Source: Haemophilus seminalis (GTDB lineage: Bacteria; Pseudomonadota; Gammaproteobacteria; Enterobacterales; Pasteurellaceae). From it: DNA of 64,000 nt. The position numbers were made by a program, and so were the translations under genes. The notes under the pieces were generated by a model. It had not been told where the DNA came from. It saw only the letters and a program-made list of their open reading frames with translations, and did no database searches. Location: positions 62,886 to 126,885 of the forward strand of contig NZ_VCED01000006.1 in the NCBI RefSeq assembly GCF_006384255.1. Reading direction: 5' to 3'. Shown here in pieces: positions 19,472-28,451 of this stretch (the first letter of the stretch is position 1; each line of letters begins with the position of its first letter).

Positions 19472-19609
19472 AGATAGAGCGCGTCTCCTGATGCGTGCTT
19501 GAATCTAACTAAAATAGACAGACTGAATGAAGTTGTTAATAAAAATAGTGAAAACCTGAATCAAACAAAACGGATGTTTTTGGCACGCGTTAGGAAACGC
19601 GCACTATCT
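19472..19609. repeat. MITE-like inverted-repeat element
   Basis: 27-bp terminal inverted repeats (19472-19498 and 19583-19609) match at 23 of 27 positions (outer AGATAG...GCGCGT, inner GCGTGC). The 84-bp interior is AT-rich and encodes nothing convincing. It lies in the degraded gap between two toxin relics. It looks like a small non-autonomous mobile element or a long imperfect hairpin; no clear target duplication seen. Confidence 0.45.
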
Positions 19610-19675
19610 GGGGCTTTATCCGATGTAATGTCATCAGATATGTTTGAACTTTTAATGAAAATAGGAGGTAAATAA
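19610..19675 (+). pseudogene. Relic of a cdiA/toxin 3' end (last ~21 codons)
   Basis: Reads GALSDVMSSDMFELLMKIGGK-stop, almost identical to the relic at 19010-19062. It directly abuts the inverted-repeat element and carries the GGAGGT ribosome site of lipoprotein gene 3. Confidence 0.7.
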
Positions 19676-19676
19676 A

Positions 19677-20042
19677 ATGAGATACACCTTATTTTTTCTT
19701 TGTTTTATATTAAACGGATGTTGGTATTCAAACGGATGTTTTTATACTCCACAAATGGTTAATTGTGTTGATAAGGGGAAAGAATATCCATTAATTGCAG
19801 GGTATCAAAAAAAAGAACTACTAGGACATACAAACTCAAAACAACGATGGAAAGATCTTGTTTCTTGTGGAGGAAAGTATGGTGATATAAATCTACACTA
19901 CTATCCGCAAAACTATCAAATAAATGACAAAAGATATAAAAATCTTGATGAATGTATGAATACTAAGGGGTATATATATCTTTCTCCCGCTGAATGTGGC
20001 TATCAAGATCCTAAGTGGGATAAGGGAAAATGTAATTTATAA
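19677..20042 (+). CDS. Cys-rich lipoprotein 3, orphan immunity paralogue
   Basis: 121 residues with lipobox LNGC (about residue 15), then a body sharing QRWKDLVSCGGKYGD and ECGYQDPKWDKGKCN with lipoprotein 1 (and more loosely lipoprotein 2). Its toxin partner survives only as a 21-codon tail. It is followed by the third paired uptake-sequence terminator, closing the module array. Immunity role is inferred from position and paralogy. Confidence 0.7.
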   Translation: MRYTLFFLCFILNGCWYSNGCFYTPQMVNCVDKGKEYPLIAGYQKKELLGHTNSKQRWKDLVSCGGKYGDINLHYYPQNYQINDKRYKNLDECMNTKGYIYLSPAECGYQDPKWDKGKCNL

Positions 20043-20067
20043 AGCATTGAATTTATTATTTAAATAG

Positions 20068-20124
20068 AGTGCGGTCAATTTTCCAAGAGTTTTAAAACCT
20101 CTCAAAAATTGACCGCACTTTTTG
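20068..20124 (+). terminator. Paired uptake-sequence terminator at the end of the immunity array
   Basis: Inverted GTGCGGTCAATTTT / AAAATTGACCGCAC arms with the same loop (GAGTTTTAAAACCTCT-like) as the element at 13376, followed by Ts. Confidence 0.85.
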
Positions 20125-20155
20125 TATCTTCAACAATACTTACATTAAGCAAACC

Positions 20156-20278
20156 TTATAATTTCACCTCCAACTTTGCGTAAGCTCGTTCTACTTTTTC
20201 TAATGCTTTTTCCCCAGTACTATCACGAGCGAGTAAGACATCTAAAAGGCGATGAGCATTTACTTCGACTTTGCCGTA
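20156..20278 (-). pseudogene. Unidentified C-terminal gene relic
   Basis: On the minus strand a 40-codon open stretch (YGKVEVNAHRLLDVLLARD...ending VKL-stop) has the amino-acid make-up of a real soluble protein but no start, and is cut at the join to the cdiA scrap. It probably is the 3' end of a gene that stood next to this site, or was carried with a cassette. Family not recognised. Confidence 0.4.
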
Positions 20279-20428
20279 CACAAAATATCATTATTAAAGA
20301 TAAAGCAGATCAGTTAAAACGTACAGGCAGAACCACATGGAAGAAGTGATTGCTGCGATTAAAATAGATATCACAACAGAGCTTGCACTAAGTCAAAGTG
20401 GTAAATTAGAGTTGTTTAATGAAGAGTA
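20278..20428 (+). pseudogene. cdiA scrap at the right edge of the island
   Basis: About 135 bases align with main cdiA 10438-10570 (NIIIKDEAEQLKRTG... to SQSGKLE) with substitutions and a frameshift. It is the fourth trace of a cdiA module and marks the right boundary of the island. Confidence 0.7.
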
Positions 20429-20484
20429 GCTGCTATTCCGCTAGAGTGCGGTAAATTTTGAGGTGTTTTTTATATGATATTTTT

Positions 20485-20500
20485 CGTGATCCCTATCACA
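20485..20500 (+). promoter_or_regulatory. Probable CRP site upstream of pntA
   Basis: CGTGATCCCTATCACA matches the CRP consensus TGTGA-N6-TCACA at 9 of 10 key positions. It lies ~150 bp before pntA, with a TTGACT -35-like hexamer at 20567 between. Confidence 0.5.
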
Positions 20501-20650
20501 ATATCTTGTAAAACCACTTAAAAACGTTACCTATTTTCATTCAATCAATGATACAGTTGTATCCGTTTGACTTTTTGTCATTTTAACGATGAATAGGCGA
20601 AGGTTTGTTCATTAATCCATCAACCCAATCATCAATCAGAGGGAAACAGT

Positions 20651-22189
20651 ATGTTAATTGGTGTACCTAGAGAGTTGCTTGAGAATGAGAGCCGTGTAGC
20701 GGCAACGCCGAAAACGGTTCAGCAAATATTGAAATTGGGCTTTGACGTGATCGTGGAACACGATGCAGGTTTTAAAGCTAGTTTTGAAGATCAAGCATTT
20801 TTAGAGGCAGGCGCGAAGATCGGTACGTCGGCTGAAATTTGGCAATCGGATATTATCTTCAAAGTAAATGCACCGACAGATGAAGAAATCGCTCAAATGA
20901 AGGAAGGCGCAACGCTTGTGAGCTTTATTTGGCGTATGCAAAATCCTGAGTTAATGAAAAAACTCACCGCGAAGAAAATTAATGTGTTAGCAATGGATGC
21001 GGTGCCTCGTATTTCTCGTGCGCAAGCATTGGATGCGCTTTCTTCTATGGCGAATATTTCTGGTTATCGTGCTGTTATTGAAGCTGCGCATGAATTTGGT
21101 AGTTTCTTTACAGGGCAAATTACTGCTGCAGGTAAAGTTCCACCAGCAAAAGTGTTGGTGATTGGTGCGGGTGTGGCTGGTTTGGCGGCAATTGGTGCAG
21201 CAAATAGCCTTGGGGCGATTGTTCGTGCTTTTGACTCTCGTCCTGAAGTGAAAGAGCAAGTTCAAAGTATGGGGGCAAGCTTCTTAGAAATTGATTTCAA
21301 AGAAGAAGGCGGCAGTGGTGATGGTTATGCGAAAGTAATGTCGGAAGAATTTAACCGTCGTGCAATGGAGCTTTATGCAGAACAAGCTAAAGAAGTCGAT
21401 ATTATTATTACTACAGCAGCTATTCCGGGTAAACCAGCGCCTCGTTTAATCACCAAAGAAATGGTGGATTCAATGAAACCAGGTTCGGTGATTGTGGATT
21501 TAGCAGCTGCAACAGGCGGTAACTGTGAATATACGCAAGCAGGGAAAGTTGTTACAACTGAAAACCAAGTGAAAGTGATTGGTTATACGGATTTCCCGAG
21601 CCGTTTACCAACGCAATCGTCTCAACTTTATGGCACAAACTTAGTCAATTTATTAAAACTTTTGTGCAAAGAGAAAGATGGCAATATCAATATTGATTTT
21701 GAAGATGTGGTTCTTCGTGGTGTAACCGTTGTTCGTGATGGGGAAGAAATTCCACCAGCACAAATTCAAGTGTCTGCACAACCAAAACAAGAAACCAAAG
21801 CTGCACCAGTAGCAGAGAAAAAAGAATCTAAACCAACAGATCCTCGTGTGAAATACGGTGTGATGGCAGGTGTTGGCGTGTTATTCCTTTGGTTAGCTTC
21901 TGTTGCGCCCGCTGCATTTTTATCACATTTCACCGTATTTGTTTTAGCTTGCGTGGTGGGTTATTACGTGGTTTGGAATGTTAGCCATGCACTTCACACA
22001 CCACTAATGGCAGTAACAAATGCAATTTCAGGCATTATTATTGTAGGCGCCTTATTACAAATTCGTCAGCCAACAGGCAATCTATTTATCGATGCGTTAG
22101 CTTTTGTGGCGATTTTGGTTGCAAGCATCAATATTTTTGGTGGTTTCCGTGTCACACAACGTATGTTAGCAATGTTTAGAAAAGGTTAA
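20651..22189 (+). CDS. pntA: NAD(P) transhydrogenase subunit alpha
   Basis: Part of the proton-translocating transhydrogenase that makes NADPH from NADH at the inner membrane. 512 residues, normal length. The N-terminal two-thirds is the cytoplasmic NAD(H)-binding domain I with the Rossmann motif [18 protein letters not shown] (~175) and [12 protein letters not shown]; after a Lys/Pro-rich linker (~370-400) come about four membrane helices (from [16 protein letters not shown] onward). ATG is preceded by GAGGGAAA. It is cotranscribed with pntB, 10 bases downstream. Confidence 0.97.
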   Translation: MLIGVPRELLENESRVAATPKTVQQILKLGFDVIVEHDAGFKASFEDQAFLEAGAKIGTSAEIWQSDIIFKVNAPTDEEIAQMKEGATLVSFIWRMQNPELMKKLTAKKINVLAMDAVPRISRAQALDALSSMANISGYRAVIEAAHEFGSFFTGQITAAGKVPPAKVLVIGAGVAGLAAIGAANSLGAIVRAFDSRPEVKEQVQSMGASFLEIDFKEEGGSGDGYAKVMSEEFNRRAMELYAEQAKEVDIIITTAAIPGKPAPRLITKEMVDSMKPGSVIVDLAAATGGNCEYTQAGKVVTTENQVKVIGYTDFPSRLPTQSSQLYGTNLVNLLKLLCKEKDGNINIDFEDVVLRGVTVVRDGEEIPPAQIQVSAQPKQETKAAPVAEKKESKPTDPRVKYGVMAGVGVLFLWLASVAPAAFLSHFTVFVLACVVGYYVVWNVSHALHTPLMAVTNAISGIIIVGALLQIRQPTGNLFIDALAFVAILVASINIFGGFRVTQRMLAMFRKG

Positions 22190-22199
22190 GGAGCGCACA

Positions 22200-23624
22200 A
22201 TGTCTGAAGGTTTAGTACAGGCTGCGTATATTTTAGCAGCATTACTTTTCATTATGAGCTTGGCAGGACTTTCTAAACATGAAACTGCTAAAGCAGGTTG
22301 TTGGTTCGGTATTGTTGGTATGACAATTGCCCTTATCGCAACAATTTTTGGACCTCATTCTGAAGGAACATTTTGGATCATTATTGCGATGATCATCGGT
22401 GGTGCAATCGGTGTTCAACGTGCATTAAAAGTAGAAATGACTGAAATGCCAGAACTTGTTGCGATTCTTCACAGTTTCGTCGGTTTAGCGGCTGTACTCG
22501 TCGGCTTTAATAGCTATGGTTTACACCATGAAGCATTAATGCCAGAAGGATTAGATGCAGCAGCACAAGCCGCATTTGTAGCAGAGCAAGCGGTATTAAC
22601 AAATATTCATAATGTTGAAGTATTTTTAGGTATTTTTATCGGTGCAGTAACTTTCACTGGTTCTGTTGTTGCATTTGGTAAATTAAGCGGAAAAATTAAT
22701 TCAAAAGCATTAATGTTGCCGCATCGCCATAAATTAAATTTAGCTGCACTTGTGGTATCTGCATTATTGATGGTTGCATTCTTAAATAATCCAGAAAGCA
22801 TTTTCCCTGTGTTATTAATGACAGCGATTGCGCTTGCATTTGGATGGCACTTAGTGGCATCAATCGGTGGGGCAGATATGCCAGTTGTGGTATCAATGCT
22901 TAACTCTTATTCAGGTTGGGCAGCGGCGGCGGCAGGTTTTATGTTGAATAATGACTTGCTTATCGTAACTGGTGCGCTTGTTGGTTCTTCTGGTGCAATT
23001 CTTTCTTACATCATGTGTAAAGCGATGAACCGTTCATTTGTGAGCGTAATTGCGGGTGGTTTTGGTAATGATGTTCAAGTTTCTTCAAGCGAAGAACAAG
23101 GCGAACACCGTGAAACTACGGCAGAAGAAGTGGCTGAATTGTTGAAAAATGCAAGTTCTGTCATTATCACTCCGGGATATGGTATGGCTGTTGCACAAGC
23201 ACAATATCCAGTCGCTGATATTACGGCTAAATTGCGTGAACGTGGTGTGAACGTTCGTTTTGGTATTCACCCTGTTGCAGGACGTTTACCTGGCCACATG
23301 AACGTGCTTTTAGCTGAAGCAAAAGTGCCTTACGATGTCGTACTTGAAATGGATGAAATCAACGACGATTTCGCTGATACCGATGTGGTATTGGTTATCG
23401 GTGCGAACGATACGGTAAACCCAGCTGCGATGGAAGATCCAAATAGCCCAATCGCGGGAATGCCTGTGTTAGAAGTATGGAAAGCACAAAATGTGATTGT
23501 GTTCAAACGTTCAATGGCAGTGGGTTACGCTGGCGTACAAAACCCATTATTCTTCAAAGAGAATACGCAAATGCTCTTTGGTGATGCAAAAGATCGTGTT
23601 GAAGATATCTTAAAAGCATTATAA
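22200..23624 (+). CDS. pntB: NAD(P) transhydrogenase subunit beta
   Basis: Second subunit of the transhydrogenase. 474 residues: an N-terminal membrane region with about eight or nine helices (domain II, to ~residue 270) and a C-terminal cytoplasmic NADP(H)-binding domain III beginning near [17 protein letters not shown] and including [10 protein letters not shown] and [18 protein letters not shown]. Ribosome site AAGGAG sits in the end of pntA. Followed by an uptake-sequence terminator. Confidence 0.97.
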   Translation: MSEGLVQAAYILAALLFIMSLAGLSKHETAKAGCWFGIVGMTIALIATIFGPHSEGTFWIIIAMIIGGAIGVQRALKVEMTEMPELVAILHSFVGLAAVLVGFNSYGLHHEALMPEGLDAAAQAAFVAEQAVLTNIHNVEVFLGIFIGAVTFTGSVVAFGKLSGKINSKALMLPHRHKLNLAALVVSALLMVAFLNNPESIFPVLLMTAIALAFGWHLVASIGGADMPVVVSMLNSYSGWAAAAAGFMLNNDLLIVTGALVGSSGAILSYIMCKAMNRSFVSVIAGGFGNDVQVSSSEEQGEHRETTAEEVAELLKNASSVIITPGYGMAVAQAQYPVADITAKLRERGVNVRFGIHPVAGRLPGHMNVLLAEAKVPYDVVLEMDEINDDFADTDVVLVIGANDTVNPAAMEDPNSPIAGMPVLEVWKAQNVIVFKRSMAVGYAGVQNPLFFKENTQMLFGDAKDRVEDILKAL

Positions 23625-23635
23625 AAAACACGCAT

Positions 23636-23678
23636 AAAAATAACCGCACTTGGGGTTGCCTAAGTGCGGTTTATTTTT
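23636..23678. terminator. Bidirectional uptake-sequence terminator between pntB and kdsC
   Basis: AACCGCACTT / AAGTGCGGTT inverted pair flanked by A and T runs, between convergent genes, so it can end transcription from both sides. Confidence 0.8.
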
Positions 23679-23685
23679 AGGTATT

Positions 23686-24228
23686 TTATTGTCCCATGTT
23701 TTTCACTGATTTTAGGAAACCTTGGGCGCTATCAAACACAGAAGATTTTCCCTGAGCTTGTAAAATCATATCGGACATTTCTCGGAAAGCACCTTTGCCA
23801 CCATTGGCGGAAAGTACATGATCAACGGCATTTTTCACATAAATAGGGGAGTCTGCCACAGCAAAAGAAATTCCACACACTGCAAAAGCTGGGAGATCTA
23901 CACTATCATCGCCAATATAAGCGGTTTGTTCGGCAGAGACGCCTGCTTGTTTCATAAGATCAAAACAAGCGGCTTCTTTTTCAAGTTTGCCAAGAAAGAA
24001 TAATTTAATACCAAGATCGGCAATGCGACGACGTAAAATAGGGGAGTCTCGACCAGAAAGCACTGCCACTTGAATACCCGCATCCATTAGCATTTTTATG
24101 CCTAAACCATCTCGTACATGAAAGCTTTTGATGGCTTCACCATTGGCATCATAATGAAGTTGTCCATCAGTGAGCACGCCATCTACATCAGTAATGACAA
24201 ATTTAATGTTTTCTAATTTTTGTTGCAT
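23686..24228 (-). CDS. kdsC: 3-deoxy-D-manno-octulosonate 8-phosphate phosphatase
   Basis: HAD-family phosphatase that turns Kdo-8-phosphate into Kdo for the lipooligosaccharide core. 180 residues, no cap domain, as usual for KdsC. Motif I is VITDVDGVLTDGQL (residues ~11-24, nucleophile Asp and general acid Asp), motif II VLSGRDS, and the final motif GDDSVDLPAF. It lies 9 bases downstream of kdsD on the same strand, forming a two-gene Kdo operon. Confidence 0.96.
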   Translation of the reverse strand: MQQKLENIKFVITDVDGVLTDGQLHYDANGEAIKSFHVRDGLGIKMLMDAGIQVAVLSGRDSPILRRRIADLGIKLFFLGKLEKEAACFDLMKQAGVSAEQTAYIGDDSVDLPAFAVCGISFAVADSPIYVKNAVDHVLSANGGKGAFREMSDMILQAQGKSSVFDSAQGFLKSVKNMGQ

Positions 24229-24237
24229 TGGGATTCC

Positions 24238-25173
24238 TTAGCTTGAAAATTCCACTAAACCCACTACGTGATTTTCATCATTAACAACGACTAGCGAGTG
24301 AATTTTTTTCGCTTTCATAAAGTCTTCTGCTTTTGCTAGGAATTCATCTTGGTGAATAGTCTTAGGTGAGTTTGTCATAAAATCTTGTGCAGTTTTATTT
24401 AAGGTATCAGCGCCATTTGTTGTTAATGCTCGACGAATATCGCCATCCGTAATAATGCCTTTTAATTGATTATTCTCCATGACTAATGCAACGCCCATTC
24501 GGCCTTCATTCATTATAGTTAAGCAATCAGTGAAATTGGTTTCCGGTTTGATAATTGGTAAACGAGTTTGCATTTGATCTTTTACTTTACAGAGTAAACG
24601 GCGACCAAGACTGCCACCTGGATGGAATTTGGCAAAGTCAGCAGGTTGGAAATTGCGTGCCGTAATGAGCGACACAGCGAGTGCATCGCCAAGCGCAAGC
24701 GTTACAAGTGCGGACGTTGTTGGCGCGAGATTATTTGGACACACTTCTCGCTCAACAGTAACATCTAGAACATAATCTGCATGACGTGCGAGCGTGGAAT
24801 TTTTGTTACTCGTCACGGCAATAATTTTATTACCAAAATTTTTTAAACTTGGAATTAGTTTATTGACATCATCAGTTTCACCGCTATAGGAAATTAACAT
24901 CACGATATCAATTGGTTTCAGCATACCTAAATCACCGTGGAAGGCTTCTGTCGGATGTAAAAAGAAACTTGGCGTGCCCGTAGAGGCAAATGTCGCTACC
25001 ATTTTTTTACCGATTAAACCAGATTTCCCTATCCCGCCGATGACTAATCGTCCTTCACAAGCAAGGATTAAATCTATGACTTGATTAAAATCCTCGCCTA
25101 AACGTTGGCTGAGTTGCAAAAGTGCGTTGCTTTCCACTGCAAGGGAATCCTGTGCAATTTTTAGATAGTTCAT
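24238..25173 (-). CDS. kdsD: D-arabinose 5-phosphate isomerase
   Basis: Converts ribulose-5-phosphate to arabinose-5-phosphate, the first step of Kdo synthesis. 311 residues: an N-terminal SIS domain (GIGKSGLIGKKMVATFASTG, LISYSGETDDV) followed by two CBS domains. The open frame extends further upstream, but ATG 25173 (MNYLKIAQDSL) has a proper AGGAAG ribosome site and gives the family length. Divergent from rnpB and cotranscribed with kdsC. Confidence 0.95.
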   Translation of the reverse strand: MNYLKIAQDSLAVESNALLQLSQRLGEDFNQVIDLILACEGRLVIGGIGKSGLIGKKMVATFASTGTPSFFLHPTEAFHGDLGMLKPIDIVMLISYSGETDDVNKLIPSLKNFGNKIIAVTSNKNSTLARHADYVLDVTVEREVCPNNLAPTTSALVTLALGDALAVSLITARNFQPADFAKFHPGGSLGRRLLCKVKDQMQTRLPIIKPETNFTDCLTIMNEGRMGVALVMENNQLKGIITDGDIRRALTTNGADTLNKTAQDFMTNSPKTIHQDEFLAKAEDFMKAKKIHSLVVVNDENHVVGLVEFSS

Positions 25174-25298
25174 TCTTCTTCCTAAAAGAGCGGTTGAAAT
25201 TGGCGTTATTTTAGCGGAATCATAAAAAAATACGAATGAAAAATTAGACATTATTGTTTATAAGATTGATGAGCAATATTCAAAAATTGGGGATTTTA

Positions 25299-25327
25299 TT
25301 GACCTCACTAATGATTGCCCCTATACT
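25299..25327 (+). promoter_or_regulatory. Sigma-70 promoter of rnpB
   Basis: TTGACC (25299-25304), a 17-base spacer and TATACT (25322-25327), with the RNA's predicted 5' end 7-8 bases later. A near-consensus strong promoter. Confidence 0.85.
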
Positions 25328-25334
25328 ACGCGCC

Positions 25335-25705
<371 letters not shown>

Positions 25706-25713
25706 AATTTTTT

Positions 25714-26511
25714 CTAATTATTTATCCAAGCATTCTCATCAAGAATTTTTCCAAAATGACTTTCAACTAAACGACGAGTAACTTCAGTTTGTGGTGCGCT
25801 AAATAATGTTCTTGGTGGCCCATATTCAATCATTTTTCCCTCATCCATTACAATAACTTGATCGGCAATATGTTTAATCATGCCAAGATCTTGTCCAACA
25901 TAAATATAGGAAATACCCAGCCGTTGTTGTAAATCTAATGTTAAGTTGAGTAGTTGTATGCGTACAGAAGCATCAAGATTACCCAGTGCATCATCAATAA
26001 TGATAATTTCAGGTGATAGAATAAGAGCTCGAGCTAATGCAATTCGTTGTTTCTGGCTTACAGAAAGGTTTTTGATTTTTAAATTGGTGTAATCAGGATA
26101 AAGTCCAACAAGTAAAAGTGTATCAAAGATTTTTTGATTACGGTGCGACTCATCCCAATTAGTAGCCAGACGTAAAGGGGTATCAAGTATCTCACCGATA
26201 TTTAATCGTGGATTGAAAGCTGAATTAGCATCTTGGAAGACCATGCGAATATGCTGTGCTCGATATTGGATATCATCATGTTGTAATTCATGATGATTAA
26301 ATATAATACGACCTGAAGAGGGAGGAATTATACCCGCGATCATTTTGACCAATGTGGATTTTCCCGAGCCATTTTTCCCAATAATAGCGATTGTTTGCTG
26401 GCGTTCAAGAGAAAAACTTATATTTTCTACTGCATTAAAATAGCTGGTACCAAATAAGCGTTTTCGACCTTTGAAGGTTTTAGTTAAATCTTCTACTTTT
26501 AATAACGGCAT
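25714..26511 (-). CDS. sapF: Peptide transport ATP-binding protein SapF
   Basis: Second ATPase of the Sap ABC importer, which in Haemophilus takes up antimicrobial peptides and haem. 265 residues. Walker A is GKNGSGKST (~residue 43). The signature is LSVSQKQR rather than LSGGQ. The Walker B end reads IIIIDDAL, with Asp where the catalytic Glu normally stands (E. coli SapF, from memory, has DEAL), and the H-loop reads YVGQDLGM with no His. So its own ATP site may hydrolyse poorly. Start overlaps the sapD stop by one base (TAATG). Confidence 0.93.
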   Translation of the reverse strand: MPLLKVEDLTKTFKGRKRLFGTSYFNAVENISFSLERQQTIAIIGKNGSGKSTLVKMIAGIIPPSSGRIIFNHHELQHDDIQYRAQHIRMVFQDANSAFNPRLNIGEILDTPLRLATNWDESHRNQKIFDTLLLVGLYPDYTNLKIKNLSVSQKQRIALARALILSPEIIIIDDALGNLDASVRIQLLNLTLDLQQRLGISYIYVGQDLGMIKHIADQVIVMDEGKMIEYGPPRTLFSAPQTEVTRRLVESHFGKILDENAWINN

Positions 26512-27560
26512 TATTCATTTCCTTTACGATGGAGCGTTAATGGTGTAGTAGTGGTTTTTTCTTTAAAATTTTTCTCGCGAAGATTAACGGGGTAATGGCA
26601 AGAAAATTCATGTTGCTTAATTTTGGTCTTGTTCGGCTTTTCAATACATTTCTTTTGTGCGAAAGGACAACGTGGTCCAAGACGACAACCTATAGGCATT
26701 TGTTCTAGAATTGGTACTGTTCCTTCTAATGTACCTAATTTAGTTTTAAATCCTAAAGGCTGAGTAAAATCCGGTATCGCATTGATTAATGATTGAGTGT
26801 AGGGGTGGTGTGGCGATGCTAATAATATTTCTGTTGGGGCAGATTCAGCATTTTGTCCACAATAAAGAACAGAAATATGATCACACCATTCACTGATGCT
26901 TTTAATATCGTTACTTGCAAGTAAAATAGTCGTACCTTGGTTTTTGTTCATGCTAGAAAGTAATCGAAAAACTTGTAGCGCAGTCGTAGATTCTAGAGTA
27001 TTCGTAGGTTCATCTGCAATGAGTAGACGAGGTTGGTTTGCTACGGCAATAGCAATCATTACTTTCTGACCTTCACCTTCAGTAAGTTCGCTTGGATAGC
27101 TGGACATAATATCATGGTGATCTTTAATACCAACACGGTGTAATAATTCAATAGCACGGCGTTTTTTCCATCCGAACCATTGCCACCATTTTCCCTTAAA
27201 TGTCCAATTAGGAATATTTTGGATAATCTGCTTACCGACTTTTCGACTTGGTTCAAGGCAAGAAAGAGGATCTTGGAAAATCATAGATATTTCTTTACCG
27301 ACAAGTTTACGACGTTGATTTGGATTAAGCTTTAGTAATTCTACATCGTCAAATCGGAAACGATCTGCGGTGATAATCCAGTTTTCTTTGACCGCATTAC
27401 AAATAACTTTGGCGATTAAACTTTTACCAGAACCTGATTCACCCACAAGTCCACCGATTTCTCCTTCATTGAGTGATAAATTAATACCGTCCACAATTTT
27501 AATGCGACCGTTTGGTGTTTTTATTTCAATATTTAAGTTGCGAATATCTAATAGTGCCAT
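26511..27560 (-). CDS. sapD: Peptide transport ATP-binding protein SapD
   Basis: First ATPase of the Sap importer, 349 residues. Walker [10 protein letters not shown] (~38), signature LTEGEGQKV, Walker [10 protein letters not shown] with catalytic Glu present; the H-loop position reads ASNDI, with Asn instead of His. The C-terminal oligopeptide-transporter extension has the usual cysteines ([15 protein letters not shown]...C), a probable iron-sulphur motif. It lies between sapC and sapF in the operon with 3-base and overlapping junctions. Confidence 0.94.
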   Translation of the reverse strand: MALLDIRNLNIEIKTPNGRIKIVDGINLSLNEGEIGGLVGESGSGKSLIAKVICNAVKENWIITADRFRFDDVELLKLNPNQRRKLVGKEISMIFQDPLSCLEPSRKVGKQIIQNIPNWTFKGKWWQWFGWKKRRAIELLHRVGIKDHHDIMSSYPSELTEGEGQKVMIAIAVANQPRLLIADEPTNTLESTTALQVFRLLSSMNKNQGTTILLASNDIKSISEWCDHISVLYCGQNAESAPTEILLASPHHPYTQSLINAIPDFTQPLGFKTKLGTLEGTVPILEQMPIGCRLGPRCPFAQKKCIEKPNKTKIKQHEFSCHYPVNLREKNFKEKTTTTPLTLHRKGNE

Positions 27561-27563
27561 AAG

Positions 27564-28451
27564 TTATTCATAATATTGATTAATGGCTTTAATTAAGCCG
27601 TTACTAAAAATAATACTGAGTAAAATGGTGAAAATAATAGCAAAACCAGGTAAGAGTACTGTCCATGGCGCAAGATAGAGTAGCTCAAGTGAATCTTTGA
27701 TCATCGCTCCCCATTCTGGTGTAGGACGTTGAGCGCCAAGAGATATAAAACTTAGTGCGCTGATATCTAGTACAGCAACAATAAAAGCCCGTGAGATTTC
27801 TTGAATATACACAATCGTGATATTAGGCAAAATAGTGGTTTTTAATAATGTCCAGTTAGAAATCCCTTCAAGTTTGAGCATGATGACATAATCTTTTTTT
27901 AATTCTTCTTGAATTGCGCGATAAATAGCATGAATAAAATAAGGTAAAATTGCGAATAGCGTTGCAAACATAGCATTCCATAAACTAGGTTCCATTAATG
28001 TGGAAATGATGATTGCAATAAGTAAAATAGGTAAAGATAAAAAAGCATCGAAAATATGCCCCACAAAACGTGCCTTTATCCCTTTTAACATACCAGCAAT
28101 AATGCCAAGGGCCCCCCCAATGAGTGCGGTGGCAATGAGTACTAATAAGGAAGAGCCCAGGGTATAGCGAGTACCCATAATTAAGCGACTTAAAATATCT
28201 CGTCCTAGATCATCTGTGCCAAAGAAAAAAGCTATTTGTCCTTTATCAACCCAAGATGGTGGCATTAATTCTTGCCCAACAAACTGTGTGTTATCAGAAT
28301 AAGGCGCTATCCAACTGCTGAAGAGTGCGGTCAGAGTTAACAACGTTAATAAATAAAAGCTGAACAATGCAATGGTATTTTTGCGAAATAGTAGCCAAAT
28401 TTGGAATATTGAGGTATTTTCTCGAAATTCTTCAGGTTCTTTATCTTGCAT
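27564..28451 (-). CDS. sapC: Peptide transport permease SapC
   Basis: Inner-membrane permease of the Sap importer, 295 residues with about six membrane helices and an N-terminal cytoplasmic stretch. The DppC/OppC N-terminal domain (FFGTDDLGRDILSRL) and the permease EAA-like loop (MLKLEGISNWTLLKTTILPN) are clear. Overlaps sapB by 11 bases. Confidence 0.95.
   Translation of the reverse strand: MQDKEPEEFRENTSIFQIWLLFRKNTIALFSFYLLTLLTLTALFSSWIAPYSDNTQFVGQELMPPSWVDKGQIAFFFGTDDLGRDILSRLIMGTRYTLGSSLLVLIATALIGGALGIIAGMLKGIKARFVGHIFDAFLSLPILLIAIIISTLMEPSLWNAMFATLFAILPYFIHAIYRAIQEELKKDYVIMLKLEGISNWTLLKTTILPNITIVYIQEISRAFIVAVLDISALSFISLGAQRPTPEWGAMIKDSLELLYLAPWTVLLPGFAIIFTILLSIIFSNGLIKAINQYYE

Noticed and set aside
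13376-20124. CRISPR array from the regularly recurring terminators and repeats
   Set aside because: Only three copies, spaced by kilobases of coding DNA, with hairpin uptake sequences; no short regular spacers or cas genes.
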